From VXPQ01 sp965232485 (GTDB lineage: Bacteria > Bacteroidota > Rhodothermia > Rhodothermales > VXPQ01), in contig OZ246975.1 of the NCBI GenBank assembly GCA_965232485.1, forward strand, positions 2,232,001-2,296,000: 64,000 nt of DNA, in the 5' to 3' direction. Position numbers and translations under genes: made by a program. A model generated the notes under the pieces. The model had not been told where the DNA came from, searched no databases, and worked only from the letters and a program-made list of their open reading frames with translations. Positions 16,260 to 25,806 of this stretch are shown one piece after another. Each line of letters begins with the position of its first letter. Positions within the stretch are counted from its first letter, which is position 1.

Positions 16260-18521
16260 TTGCGCAAGCCTCTCATGCATACCGGAATCCTTAATCAGAG
16301 CACCCTTCCAAAGCGCTTCTCCGTTCTGGCGGGCATACTGCTGCTGTCCATGAGTATTTCCGCCGCAGCGTTTGCGGACGCCGAAATACAATACATTCCA
16401 AACCGCGAAAACCCCCGGCAGGTCGTCATGGAGAACGACCATGCGCGCTACGTGCTTGCCCTTGATCGCGGAGTGCGCCTGGCTGAACTGATCGACAAAA
16501 GAAGCGGCATGGACCTGATGGCGGGCAACGCCCCCCTGGCGTTCGTATCGGTGCGACAGCCCTGGCCATTGAATGATGTGGGGTATGATGTGTTGACCCT
16601 CGAGGAAGTGCAGACGGAAGGGCATGTCGGCATTATATCCCGTCATAGTTCGAGTTATGTGGAGAACGCTTTTGTCGTGACGCAGCAATTCACGCTGGGC
16701 GATGGGGTCGAACTGGGCTGGACGGTTGACGTCAAAAATAATTCCGCGGCCGGCGTGAATTATCGCGAGGCGCAGCCCGTACAAGGATTGATTCGTTTCC
16801 CATTGATGCAGGATATCGCTATAGGTCCGGACGAAGGAAGACATTATCTGATACCGACGCAGGACAGATTTTTCTGTATCGATAGTCCGGACGATTTCGT
16901 GTTCTACTTTACCCGCGGCGCCGATCCTAAAATGCCCATCGATGTGTACAGCGATAAGACGAATGCCGGGGTTTATTTTCACATGCTCGACTCTGCGCTC
17001 GAATGGGATTTCGATAACAAGGATGAATACGTCAACCATACGTTTTTGCTGGATCAGGCCCCTCAGGACGAGGCGCGGGTGATGGATGGGCGCATCGCGC
17101 CGCACGAAGGCGATTGGCATGAAGCCTTTCGGGTTTTCAGGAAATACATTCGCGACAACTTTGATTTTACCTATTACAAGCGGCCCGTGCAGGAGCGGTA
17201 CCGGCAGCGCTTTGTTTCTCACTTCACGTTTCTGTACGGAAGGGACATCTATGATTTCGAAAAGAACCGCTTCCGAATCGACGAATTCCTTGACGAGGGG
17301 GAGGCGAATTTCGGAGGATACGATTACATGCTTCTCTGGCACGATTATCCCCGGATGGGCATTGATGACCGTGACCAGTTCGCGATGTACGAGGACCTTC
17401 CGGGGGGACTGGAGGGGTTGCGCGAAATGGTGGAACGCGCCCACCTGCGCGACGTGCAGGTGTTCATTCCGTACAAGCCCTGGGATATCATGCGCAAGGG
17501 CCAGAATCATTTTCTGGAGGAAGCGCGCATTGCCAAAGCCATCGGCGCGGACGGGGTGTTTCTCGATACGATGCGTGACTCCGACATTGCTTTTCGGGAA
17601 GCGCTCGACGCCGTAAACCCGGAGAACGTGTTCGTGAGCGAAGGACGCCCGGTCCTGGCGGACGCTGAACTCGTGACGGGCAGCTGGAATCAACAGGGCG
17701 CCGCCACCAACAAGATGCCCAATGTGGATCTGTTTCGCTTTATTATTCCCGAGCATAACGTACATAACATCAACCGCAGCGCCAGGGACCGGCGCGAGCT
17801 GATTCTCAATGCCTTGTTCAATGGCACGGGATTCATTATATGGGAGGATATTTTCGGGGAAATCAACCGGTATCCATGGGATGAGCGGATCATGATCAGT
17901 CGCTACAGCCGGATTATCCACGAGCACCGGGATGGGTACCTGACGGACAATCCGGAACCGCTTATACCCGTCTTGCACCCTGATCTGTTTGCGAACGCGT
18001 TTGTCTCGGATGAGAAGGCTGTGTATCCCGCCTATGCGATGCGAAACTCCGATGGCAGCCTGTTGGCCCGCATGGATCCCCGACGGGTTATTGGGCCATT
18101 CATGGAAGTGGATCGCCCGGAAGACTGGCGGTACGTGGATGTGTGGAATCACCAGCCTGTTCTTTCCCGCCGCGTTGCCGATAAGACACAGTTGATTATG
18201 CCTGAAGAGCTTGCCGACGACATGGCTGTCGTTGTCGGCATGCCGGCGAATCTGCGTGTTTCGCGGCAAGGAGATTCCCTCAGTATCGATGTGCGTCATT
18301 CGCTGGACGAAAGCGTCATTCACATCAACACGGTGGACAACCTGACGATGATGGAAGAGCATCGTCTTGAACTGCCCGGTTCCGGCGGTACGGTTCTGCT
18401 GGAAGACCTGGACCTTGATTTTCCCTACAAAGTGCTGGTCAAACTGATGCAGCATGGCGTAGCGAAGGACGAGGTCATCGTGGATGCGGGTTGGAAACAG
18501 TTCGACGTCGATTCCTATTGA
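16260..18521 (+). CDS. secreted TIM-barrel glycoside-hydrolase-like protein (DUF6259-like)
   Basis: A 753-residue protein with an N-terminal signal peptide (SVLAGILLLSMSISAAAFAD). The first 300 residues form a beta-sandwich-like region. The middle is a TIM barrel: FTFLYGRDIYDFEKN, GYDYMLLWHDYPRMG, VQVFIPYKPWDIM, ADGVFLDTMRDSD (a probable catalytic Asp) and NPENVFVSEGRPV. A C-terminal beta domain follows. The organisation resembles GH36/GH-like families annotated as DUF6259. The substrate is unknown. The upstream neighbour ends 39 bp earlier. The first 15 codons overlap a recurrent sequence motif (TTAATCAGAGCACCC at 16291-16305), so the real start may be the Met at residue 6 or downstream. The glycosidase call is an inference from fold-like motifs and context. 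Confidence 0.6.
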   Translation: MRKPLMHTGILNQSTLPKRFSVLAGILLLSMSISAAAFADAEIQYIPNRENPRQVVMENDHARYVLALDRGVRLAELIDKRSGMDLMAGNAPLAFVSVRQPWPLNDVGYDVLTLEEVQTEGHVGIISRHSSSYVENAFVVTQQFTLGDGVELGWTVDVKNNSAAGVNYREAQPVQGLIRFPLMQDIAIGPDEGRHYLIPTQDRFFCIDSPDDFVFYFTRGADPKMPIDVYSDKTNAGVYFHMLDSALEWDFDNKDEYVNHTFLLDQAPQDEARVMDGRIAPHEGDWHEAFRVFRKYIRDNFDFTYYKRPVQERYRQRFVSHFTFLYGRDIYDFEKNRFRIDEFLDEGEANFGGYDYMLLWHDYPRMGIDDRDQFAMYEDLPGGLEGLREMVERAHLRDVQVFIPYKPWDIMRKGQNHFLEEARIAKAIGADGVFLDTMRDSDIAFREALDAVNPENVFVSEGRPVLADAELVTGSWNQQGAATNKMPNVDLFRFIIPEHNVHNINRSARDRRELILNALFNGTGFIIWEDIFGEINRYPWDERIMISRYSRIIHEHRDGYLTDNPEPLIPVLHPDLFANAFVSDEKAVYPAYAMRNSDGSLLARMDPRRVIGPFMEVDRPEDWRYVDVWNHQPVLSRRVADKTQLIMPEELADDMAVVVGMPANLRVSRQGDSLSIDVRHSLDESVIHINTVDNLTMMEEHRLELPGSGGTVLLEDLDLDFPYKVLVKLMQHGVAKDEVIVDAGWKQFDVDSY

Positions 18522-18562
18522 GAAGAAACCCATCCATCGCCCTGGAGAAGGCGTAAGCGAGC

Positions 18563-19864
18563 GTGTATCTTTCCGGCAATCATAAGCGTGGCCAATGGCT
18601 GCGGGTCGACTCGGCGCGTATACTGAAGCGCCTGTTCTTTTGCGAGCGCGTACTCATTATTGCGCAAGCAGGTTGGCTCCCGTCCATTGCGTCGTTTGAG
18701 GTCAAGACCACCCTGCCGCGCTGCTTATGGGAAGACAGTCTGATTGCAGACCAGTTGCGTGAGCGAATATTCGAGTTGAAATTTCCGAGCCGCATTCTGG
18801 AGATTGGCGACGATGCGCCGCTTATTGATGTTTTCGGGACGGCGATCGACGCCCCGGGACCAGAGGCGTTCATATGGTCTCTGGCGCGTGTATTCAAGCC
18901 CGCGCTCCGCGATTGCTATCGCGCCTTTGGCGAGGAGGCGGACGAACTGTCCCAGGGCCCCATACGAAGGCATATTCGCATCGCGGCAGCCGAGAAAGCG
19001 GCACAGGCGGAATGGCTGGCGGATGCCGCCGAAGAGATGTTTTCCGAGGCGCCGCAACGCAGGGAAGAAGCGGAAACCTGGGTGGAGGCGCTTTCGGAGT
19101 GGCTCCAGGCCGCAGGGGGCATTTCGTTCGATGCGCCCACCCCGGCAAGCCCTCCCGCGCTGACCGGCAGGCGGCCTTTCAGACAGACGGACAGGCCTGC
19201 CCGCGACCACCGTTTCCATCTCACAAGGTATTACTGGCCAGACATTATTGACTCCGCCTTTGGCTATGGAGAGGGAGTGCGCATGCAGCTGCGAAGCGCC
19301 GTAAGTCATGTGAATGAGGTCTGGGCTGTTGAGACGGCAGGGGCCATTCTGCATGCCTTCGCCGACGAACTGGGCTGGGAATACATCCGGGATACGGCCC
19401 GGTGGACGTATGACGAAGCCCGGCATACGCGGATGGGACTCGAGCGATTACGCGCCTGGGGATTCGATGTATCGGAAATTCCTCTGGGCAGTTATCTTTA
19501 TGAGAGCGCCGGCGGGGAGGACCCCGCTGTGCGCTTGGGGATGTTGCATCATTTCGAGGCCAAGAATATTGGGAAGAAAGTGCAACGCCGGGATGCGTTC
19601 GAGACGTACCGGGATCGCGCGAGCCAGCGCGATATGGACTTTGACTGGGCCGACGAAACGATGCACGCGCATTATGGCAAAGTATGGCTCCAGGCCCTTG
19701 CCGAAAAACACCCGGATCGCATACCGGACATTCCAGCGCTCCGCGCGCACTGCGAAGCGCTGGCGCTGCGCGAGATAGAAGATGCTACGGAGGCGGAAAA
19801 AGAAGATATACACGCATTGGCCGAGGCCATGATCGCAAAAGCCGAACACTTGCTACACGCTTGA
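18563..19864 (+). CDS. ferritin-like DUF455-family protein
   Basis: A 433-residue cytosolic protein starting at GTG 18563 behind GGAGAAGG. The C-terminal half has the ferritin-like pattern of DUF455: VWAVETAGAILHAFADELGW, then RWTYDEARHTRMGLERL (ExxH), then MLHHFEAKNIGKKVQRRDAF and DFDWADETMHAHYGKVWL, which would bring together several Glu and His residues for a di-iron site. Function in this family is not established. The N-terminal 220 residues are less conserved and contain the low-complexity linker FDAPTPASPPALTG. It lies between the hydrolase-like gene and the DUF6807 fusion, all on the same strand, and is presumably co-transcribed. Confidence 0.7.
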   Translation: MYLSGNHKRGQWLRVDSARILKRLFFCERVLIIAQAGWLPSIASFEVKTTLPRCLWEDSLIADQLRERIFELKFPSRILEIGDDAPLIDVFGTAIDAPGPEAFIWSLARVFKPALRDCYRAFGEEADELSQGPIRRHIRIAAAEKAAQAEWLADAAEEMFSEAPQRREEAETWVEALSEWLQAAGGISFDAPTPASPPALTGRRPFRQTDRPARDHRFHLTRYYWPDIIDSAFGYGEGVRMQLRSAVSHVNEVWAVETAGAILHAFADELGWEYIRDTARWTYDEARHTRMGLERLRAWGFDVSEIPLGSYLYESAGGEDPAVRLGMLHHFEAKNIGKKVQRRDAFETYRDRASQRDMDFDWADETMHAHYGKVWLQALAEKHPDRIPDIPALRAHCEALALREIEDATEAEKEDIHALAEAMIAKAEHLLHA

Positions 19865-19912
19865 ACGGAAACGCCCGCAGGCGTTTTCCGCTGAGCATGT
19901 CAGACCCCACTC

Positions 19913-22900
19913 ATGCAATACACCCCTGAACCCATGACCCGTCGTTTACGCTATTTCCAACGCCCGTCGAAGTCCACCCCATGGATCGTTGCGCTTTGCG
20001 CAGGTTTCGTCTTTTTGGCGGGCTTCGTCGTTTTGCAGGGTCCGTCGGAATCCGGCGACGCAGCGCGTCCGTCGGCTCCGGCAGTGCGCGGCGCCGCTCT
20101 GTCGCCATCGACGCAGCCTGCGCGAATTGCCGAGACGGAACTCGTCATCAGGAAGGATGCGGACGGCTCAAGTCTTTCCGTGTTCAGAGCAGGAAGTGAG
20201 GATACCCTGGTGACGGTGCAGGCCAAGCCGGATCACCGTCCGTTTCTCCATCCCATCAATGCGTCGGACGGTCAAGGCGTCTTTACGCAGTACAGTCCAG
20301 GACATCATCCGCACCAGACGGGCCTGTACTGGGGATTTACGCGGGTCAATGGGCGCGATTATTTTCATAATCCCGCGGGGGGCTACTGGCAGCGGGTTTC
20401 CATGGACGTGCTGACGGAGCGGGGCCTCGCAGTCCGCTGGAGAACTGTCTACAATCTGCTCGACGAGGACGGAGAAGCGGTGCTTGTCGAAACGCAGGTC
20501 TGGTCCATGCGCGAAGAGGACAGCCGGTATTTTCTCGATCTCGAATGGAGCGGGGAAGCAAAGACGGATGTGACGATCGGGGAATTCGACTATGGCGGCC
20601 TGTTTCTGCGCATGCCTTGGACCCGGGGCATAGAAGGTTCGGCGGTGAATGCGGCGCGGCAGCGCAACCGGGCCGCCGAAGGGCAGCGCGCCATGTGGCT
20701 GGACGTGGGGATGCAGGTCGAAGGGCGCGACGACATGGCGCATGTGGCGATGTTCGATCATCCCGACAACGAAGCCTTTCCGCATCCCTGGCGGGTGGAC
20801 GGGCAGCTGGGCGTGGGTCCGGCTCGCTCCCGACTCGGGGGCTGGATGATTTCGGAAGGGGAAACCGAGGTCATACGGCATCGGCTGATGTTTTACACCG
20901 GCCCGATGAGCGACGTCGAAATCCGGAATCAGTGGGAGCGTTACATTGGTATGGAAGGCGAACAGTATTCTGTGGTAGCGCTCTGGGCTCTGGCGCAGCG
21001 GGAAGGCCGCCAGGCGGAATTTCTAACGCCGGATCGGGCGGTCGACATCATGACGCTGCCTGACGGCTTTAAGGTGAATTCCTGGGCAAACGAGCCGATG
21101 ATGACGCAGCCGATGGCCTTTGCATGGGATGACCGCGGACGGCTATGGATCGCTGAAAATCGCGACTATGAAACCCGCCGGATCGGGTTCTCGAACTCCG
21201 GGGACAGCCGCATTCTCATTCTGGAGGACACGGATAGGGATGGCGTGGCTGACAGCCGCAGTGTGTTTCTGGAAGGCATACCGTTTCCGTCGGCGATCGC
21301 GGTTGGATTCGGCGGGGTGTATCTTGGCGCGCCTCCCCATCTCTTGTTCATTCCGGATCGCGATGGGGACGATGTGGCCGACGTGGACGACATCGAAATT
21401 CTTCTTACGGGTTGGGGTATCCGGGATCGCCACGAGACGCTCAACAGCTTTCATTGGGGACCGGACGGCTGGCTCTATGGGCTTGAGGGGTTCGCCACCC
21501 CGTCCAAAATCCACAAACCGGAGCCCGGAGAGCAGGTCTACAAACATGGCGATCCCTTTCCCGAAGACATTCTTGAGGGAGAGGGCGTCGACATAGACGG
21601 GGGCGTATGGCGGTACCACCCCATAAAGGATCGTTTCGAGGTCGTTGCGCACGGTTTCAGCAATCCCTGGGGCATCGATTACGACGCCAAGGGCGAGTTC
21701 TTCATTACGGCCTGCGTGATTCCGCATGTATTCCATATCATCCAGGGCGGCGTATATCATCGCCAGGGCGGGCAGCATTTCAATCCGTACGTCTACAGCG
21801 ATATTCAGGCCATCGTCGATCACCGCCATCGTTCGGCGCACGGAGGCGCCCGGGTATACCAGTCGGATGCGTTTCCCGAAGAGCATCAGGGACGGTTGTT
21901 CATGGCGAACATTCACGAACATGCGGTCCTGTCGGACATCCTGACCCCCAAGGGGTCGGGCTATGTGGCCAGCCACGGCGAAGACTTCATGATGGCCAAC
22001 AATGCGCAATGGATTGGCTTCAGCATGGAAGTGGGCCCCGAAGGAGCGCTGTATGTGCTGGACTGGCATGACGGCGACATCTGCGGCAACGATGTGCTGG
22101 ACAAGGATACGGGGCGAATCTTTCGCATTACTCCTGAATCCTCGCTCGCAGAGGACTGGGAAGGACGCTACGACGATCTCCGCGCCATGTCCGATATGCA
22201 GTTGGCTGCGCTGCAAACGAGCGCCAGCGACTGGCATGCGCGCCGCGCGAGAGTCATTCTGCAACACCGCGCCGCGCAGCGCCCGATCGATGCGGATGCG
22301 CAGGAGGCGCTTCGCGCGCAGTTCGACGCGCACGAAAATCCCGATTATCGCTTGCGCGGCATGTGGTCCTTGCATGTCGCCGGCTTGCTCGACGGGGAAC
22401 GCCTGCTGGAAGCGCTTGAGGACCCGGACGAATATGTGCGCGCATGGGCCGTTCAGTTGCTTGTGGAGGATATGGATCCCGGCGAAGCCGCCCTGGAGAA
22501 GTTTACCCATATGGCGGAGATGGACCCGGCTCCCGTGGCGCGCAAGTACCTTGCTTCCGCCTTGCAGCGCATGCCCCATGCGGCCCGGTGGGCCATTGCA
22601 GAGGCCCTGATTGGGCGAGCGGAGGACGCCGGCGATCACAACATTCCCAACATGATCTGGTTCGGCGTGGAACCGCTTGTCGCAGAGGATCCGGATCGCG
22701 CGCTTGCCCTTGCGGCAGAGAGCAGCCTTCCGCTGGTGACCACATTGATTGCGCGGCGCGCGGTGGATGCGGGCGAGTTCGGGCCGCTCACGGAAGCGCT
22801 TTCCAGCTATAGCCACGCGCGCATGGAACTCCTGCAGGGCATGCGGGATGGTCTGGAAGGGTATGGCGACGTCGCTTCGCCGCCCGGATGGGATACGCTG

Positions 22901-23875
22901 TATGGCGTGCTCCAGGAAGAGGAGGAAACGGCGTCTCTCGCCCTGGAGATTGCACAGATTTTCGGGGATGCGAATGCAGGCGAGTCGCTTCTCGCGGCGC
23001 TCCGGGACGGAACCATGGACATGGCCGCTCGCCGCGGCGCCCTGAACAGTCTTGTCGAGACGCAGCATGAAGGGCTCGTTGCCGAGATTCCGGCGCTTGT
23101 TGGCGATCCTGAATTTCGGATCGATGCGATTCGGGCGGTGACGGCTTTTGACGAGGAAAGCCTTGGCGCCGTCTTGATGGAAGCCTACCCGACATTCAGT
23201 TCGACGGAGAAGCGCACCGTGCTTGAGACGATGGCGTCGCGCCCCACGTATGGCTGGATGCTCACAGAGGCTATCAAATCCGGCGACATTGCGCGGGAGG
23301 AAGTGCCTGCGTATGTTGCGCGGCAATTGCGGCGCGTGGTGGGGAGCGGGTTTGTGGAAGTATGGGGTCCCATCGACGAAGGTCCCTCGGACGACGACGA
23401 AGCCTTCGCGGCCTATCGCACGTTGCTGACGCCGGAAGCGATCGCCGCCGCCGACCCGTCCCGAGGGCGTTTGCTGTACGACCGGGTTTGCGCCGCCTGC
23501 CACGTCATGTACGACGCCGGAGGGCTCATCGGTCCTGACCTGACCGGGTCGAACCGGACCGATATCGAGTACATTCTTTCGAATGTGCTGACTCCCAGCG
23601 ACGACATTCAGGACGATTACCGCATGGTGATCGTGACGATGCGCGACGGCCAGACCTTTATTGGAAACGTTTCCAACGAAACGGATCGCCAATTGACGTT
23701 GCGCATTGTCGGACGTGGAGACGTGGCGCTTGAGAAGTCCGAGATCCAGTCGAGGGAAGTATCCGCCAATTCGCTCATGCCGGAAGGCCTTTTTCGCGCC
23801 CTGAGCGACGAAGACGTGCTCAATATCGTGTCGTATCTGCACGCCAGCGAGCAAGTAGCGCCTCCAGACGAATAA
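19913..23875 (+). CDS. fusion of DUF6807 (PmoA) domain, PVC-type dehydrogenase and haem-binding cytochrome c domain
   Basis: A 1320-residue exported protein with one N-terminal membrane anchor (WIVALCAGFVFLAGFVVLQG). Three parts can be read. Residues about 70-365 are a DUF6807/PmoA-like domain (HRPFLHPI, SPGHHPHQTGLYWGFTRVNG, WLDVGMQVEGRDDMAHVAMFDHPDN). Residues about 370-750 are a six-bladed PVC-type membrane-bound dehydrogenase (AFAWDDRGRLWIAENRDYE, GPDGWLYGLEGF, HRHRSAHGGARVYQSDAFPE, LYVLDWHDGDICG). A HEAT-like helical stretch of about 400 residues follows. Near 1193 comes the haem-binding motif CAACH in a c-type domain (GGLIGPDLTGSNR, TPSDDIQDDYRMV). The typical PVC gene has the last three parts alone; the fused DUF6807 domain is unusual. 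It probably oxidises a carbohydrate in the periplasm. A second possible start is the ATG at 19934. Confidence 0.78.
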   Translation: MQYTPEPMTRRLRYFQRPSKSTPWIVALCAGFVFLAGFVVLQGPSESGDAARPSAPAVRGAALSPSTQPARIAETELVIRKDADGSSLSVFRAGSEDTLVTVQAKPDHRPFLHPINASDGQGVFTQYSPGHHPHQTGLYWGFTRVNGRDYFHNPAGGYWQRVSMDVLTERGLAVRWRTVYNLLDEDGEAVLVETQVWSMREEDSRYFLDLEWSGEAKTDVTIGEFDYGGLFLRMPWTRGIEGSAVNAARQRNRAAEGQRAMWLDVGMQVEGRDDMAHVAMFDHPDNEAFPHPWRVDGQLGVGPARSRLGGWMISEGETEVIRHRLMFYTGPMSDVEIRNQWERYIGMEGEQYSVVALWALAQREGRQAEFLTPDRAVDIMTLPDGFKVNSWANEPMMTQPMAFAWDDRGRLWIAENRDYETRRIGFSNSGDSRILILEDTDRDGVADSRSVFLEGIPFPSAIAVGFGGVYLGAPPHLLFIPDRDGDDVADVDDIEILLTGWGIRDRHETLNSFHWGPDGWLYGLEGFATPSKIHKPEPGEQVYKHGDPFPEDILEGEGVDIDGGVWRYHPIKDRFEVVAHGFSNPWGIDYDAKGEFFITACVIPHVFHIIQGGVYHRQGGQHFNPYVYSDIQAIVDHRHRSAHGGARVYQSDAFPEEHQGRLFMANIHEHAVLSDILTPKGSGYVASHGEDFMMANNAQWIGFSMEVGPEGALYVLDWHDGDICGNDVLDKDTGRIFRITPESSLAEDWEGRYDDLRAMSDMQLAALQTSASDWHARRARVILQHRAAQRPIDADAQEALRAQFDAHENPDYRLRGMWSLHVAGLLDGERLLEALEDPDEYVRAWAVQLLVEDMDPGEAALEKFTHMAEMDPAPVARKYLASALQRMPHAARWAIAEALIGRAEDAGDHNIPNMIWFGVEPLVAEDPDRALALAAESSLPLVTTLIARRAVDAGEFGPLTEALSSYSHARMELLQGMRDGLEGYGDVASPPGWDTLYGVLQEEEETASLALEIAQIFGDANAGESLLAALRDGTMDMAARRGALNSLVETQHEGLVAEIPALVGDPEFRIDAIRAVTAFDEESLGAVLMEAYPTFSSTEKRTVLETMASRPTYGWMLTEAIKSGDIAREEVPAYVARQLRRVVGSGFVEVWGPIDEGPSDDDEAFAAYRTLLTPEAIAAADPSRGRLLYDRVCAACHVMYDAGGLIGPDLTGSNRTDIEYILSNVLTPSDDIQDDYRMVIVTMRDGQTFIGNVSNETDRQLTLRIVGRGDVALEKSEIQSREVSANSLMPEGLFRALSDEDVLNIVSYLHASEQVAPPDE

Positions 23876-24047
23876 AAAAGCCGATTTTTCGCTGAAATAT
23901 GGCCTTTATTCGCATTCGTCTCTTGCGCAATTGTCTTTTTGGCAGTATGTTTCGTTCATTGTGGGCGGAGCCGCCTTAGAGCAGTCAGGCGCTTTTCGGG
24001 CCTTGCGCAGAGGCGTCGCCTTTTTCGGACCACCCCTAACACGTATT

Positions 24048-24059
24048 TGACTTAAGTCA
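24048..24059. promoter_or_regulatory. 12-bp perfect palindrome upstream of the small conserved gene
   Basis: TGACTTAAGTCA lies 14 bp before the ATG of the 65-residue protein. It may be an operator, but palindromes this short also arise by chance. The rest of 23876-24072 contains no gene. Confidence 0.35.
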
Positions 24060-24072
24060 TACCTCTACGCAC

Positions 24073-24270
24073 ATGGCCTACGCACACACCAATTCCAAGG
24101 GAACGACCTATTATCTCCACAGCAAGCGAACCACGCTGAAGAACGGTCGCGAACAGACCATTTATTACTTCGGCAAGCAGGTGAAGGAGGGAGCGCTCGA
24201 CGCCGTTCCGGCAGACCGCGAAGTCGCCGAGACCTCCAATGGCTTGCCCGTCTTGAAGAAAAAGAAGTAG
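24073..24270 (+). CDS. conserved 65-residue hypothetical protein
   Basis: A small basic protein beginning MAYAHTNSKGTTYYLHSKR and ending in a polylysine tail (PVLKKKK). The central pattern LKNGREQTIYYFGKQVKEGALDAVPADREVAETSNGLPVL resembles a short protein I have seen in many otherwise unrelated bacteria under hypothetical names; no function is established. It has no signal peptide or membrane segment. It is convergent with dnaA, with stop codons 76 bp apart. The aromatic beta-like first half and basic tail would suit a nucleic-acid-binding protein, but that is speculation. Confidence 0.72.
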   Translation: MAYAHTNSKGTTYYLHSKRTTLKNGREQTIYYFGKQVKEGALDAVPADREVAETSNGLPVLKKKK

Positions 24271-24345
24271 GGATTGTCGCCAACGTTTGTTAGCGCCAAT
24301 CCATGGCGGGGAGCGCGGCGATCACGTTCTCTGCTTCGGTTTTAC

Positions 24346-25806
24346 CTATCCATGCCTGCCCGAGCGGCCGGGCGTATAACGTTCGAGCCGTTCCCGGGCG
24401 ACAGCCATCTCGTCCCGGAATGCGTCTTCCAGTTCTATGCGGTTTTCGACCGTCTTGCATGCGTGTATGACCGTCGAGTGGTCGCGTCCGCCAAAGCGAT
24501 TCCCAATGCTTTTCAGGGAATGCGAGGTTAGTTGCTTGCAAAAATACATGGCGAGGTGGCGTGCGGTGACCGCCTCGCGTTTGCGCGTCTTGGCCGAGAG
24601 CAACTCGGGCTTGATTCCGTAAAACTGGGCTACGCAACGCTGAATATCCTCAATTTCGAGGCGCACCTGGCAATCCTCCATCAGGTCCCGGAGGATGCCT
24701 TTCGCCGTGTTGACGTCGATATCCTGGTGGTGATGCGTAACATACGCGGACAACTTGTGTAGCGCGCCCTCCAGCTGCCGGATATTGGCGCGGATCCGTT
24801 CCGCAACGAATTCCAGCACATCCGTTCGCAGGGATACGCCCATCTTGAACGCCTTGTGTTGCAGAATCGCGATCCGCGTTTCCAGTTCGGGCGGCTGAAT
24901 GTCTGCGGAAAGTCCCCATTGAAAGCGCGACAGCAGGCGTTCCTGTATCCCGGTGATCGCGGATGGAGGCCGGTCCGCGCAGAGGATGATCTTCTTGCCC
25001 CGTTGATGGAGTTCGTTGAAGATGTGGAAGAATTCTTCCTGCGTTTTCTCCTTGCCGCTCAGGAACTGTACGTCATCCACGATCAGCAAGTCGATTTGCC
25101 GGTAGAAGTTGGAGAAACAGTGGACCCGGTTCTCCTGGATCGAATGGATGAACTGGGACGTGAACTGCTCTCCCGATACGTAATGAACGCGCAGGTTCGC
25201 GTTTTTTTGCAGGGCGCGATTCCCGATCGCCTGTACAAGGTGGGTTTTGCCGAGCCCGGTGTCTCCATAGATCGTGAACGGATTGTACCCGGCGCCTTTC
25301 GGATCTTCGGCAATGGCGACCGCGCCCCCGCGGGCGAACCGATTGGAATGGCCCTCGATGAATGACTCGAAGGTGTACTCCGGCTTGAGCGAAGTATTCC
25401 GGATGGGTACGATGCGCGGGGCGGGGCGTTTTGACGGGGCAGGCGACGCGGGCCAGGCGCGGGGCAGGTATTCCCTGTTCTGTCGCGCAGGTTCAGGCGG
25501 CGAGACAGCCGGTTCGTCCTTATTGATGGTCGTCGCTATATTCGGTTCGACCTCGTAGGCGACGCTGGTTTTTCTCCCGAGGACTTGCGAGGCGGCTTTC
25601 CTGACGACATTCGCATAATGAGACTCAAGCCATTCGGTATGAAAGGCGTTGGGGACAGCCAAACGAAGCCGCGCAGTTTCATGGTTCTCCTCCAGATTGA
25701 TTAACCGGATCGGCGCAAACCAGGTGTGAAAAGACTGCTTGGTTATTTGGTTGGAAATTTGGGTGAGACAGGTTTCCCACGTTTTTTCGGCAGTGGCGGA
25801 AGGCAT
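24346..25806 (-). CDS. dnaA: chromosomal replication initiator DnaA
   Basis: A 486-residue initiator. Domain I (residues 1-90) starts TWETCLTQISNQITKQSFHTWFAPI; domain II is a Pro-rich linker (about 90-140). Domain III is the AAA+ module with Walker A GDTGLGKT (near 182), Walker B LLIVDDVQFL and sensor-type ILCADRPPSAI. Domain IV is the DNA-binding helix-turn-helix with the signature RHLAMYFCKQLTSHSLKSIGNRFGGRDHSTVIHAC. DnaA binds TTATCCACA boxes and melts oriC, and represses its own gene. A perfect box lies 172 bp upstream of its start, inside an otherwise gene-free 540-base region. The gene is not followed by dnaN, a common situation in Bacteroidota-type genomes. Confidence 0.97.
   Translation of the reverse strand: MPSATAEKTWETCLTQISNQITKQSFHTWFAPIRLINLEENHETARLRLAVPNAFHTEWLESHYANVVRKAASQVLGRKTSVAYEVEPNIATTINKDEPAVSPPEPARQNREYLPRAWPASPAPSKRPAPRIVPIRNTSLKPEYTFESFIEGHSNRFARGGAVAIAEDPKGAGYNPFTIYGDTGLGKTHLVQAIGNRALQKNANLRVHYVSGEQFTSQFIHSIQENRVHCFSNFYRQIDLLIVDDVQFLSGKEKTQEEFFHIFNELHQRGKKIILCADRPPSAITGIQERLLSRFQWGLSADIQPPELETRIAILQHKAFKMGVSLRTDVLEFVAERIRANIRQLEGALHKLSAYVTHHHQDIDVNTAKGILRDLMEDCQVRLEIEDIQRCVAQFYGIKPELLSAKTRKREAVTARHLAMYFCKQLTSHSLKSIGNRFGGRDHSTVIHACKTVENRIELEDAFRDEMAVARERLERYTPGRSGRHG

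Noticed and set aside
21143..23854. 903-codon antisense frame over the DUF6807 fusion gene
   Set aside because: Low-complexity, Arg/His-rich, no motif; the sense frame carries three recognisable domains and a CAACH haem motif.
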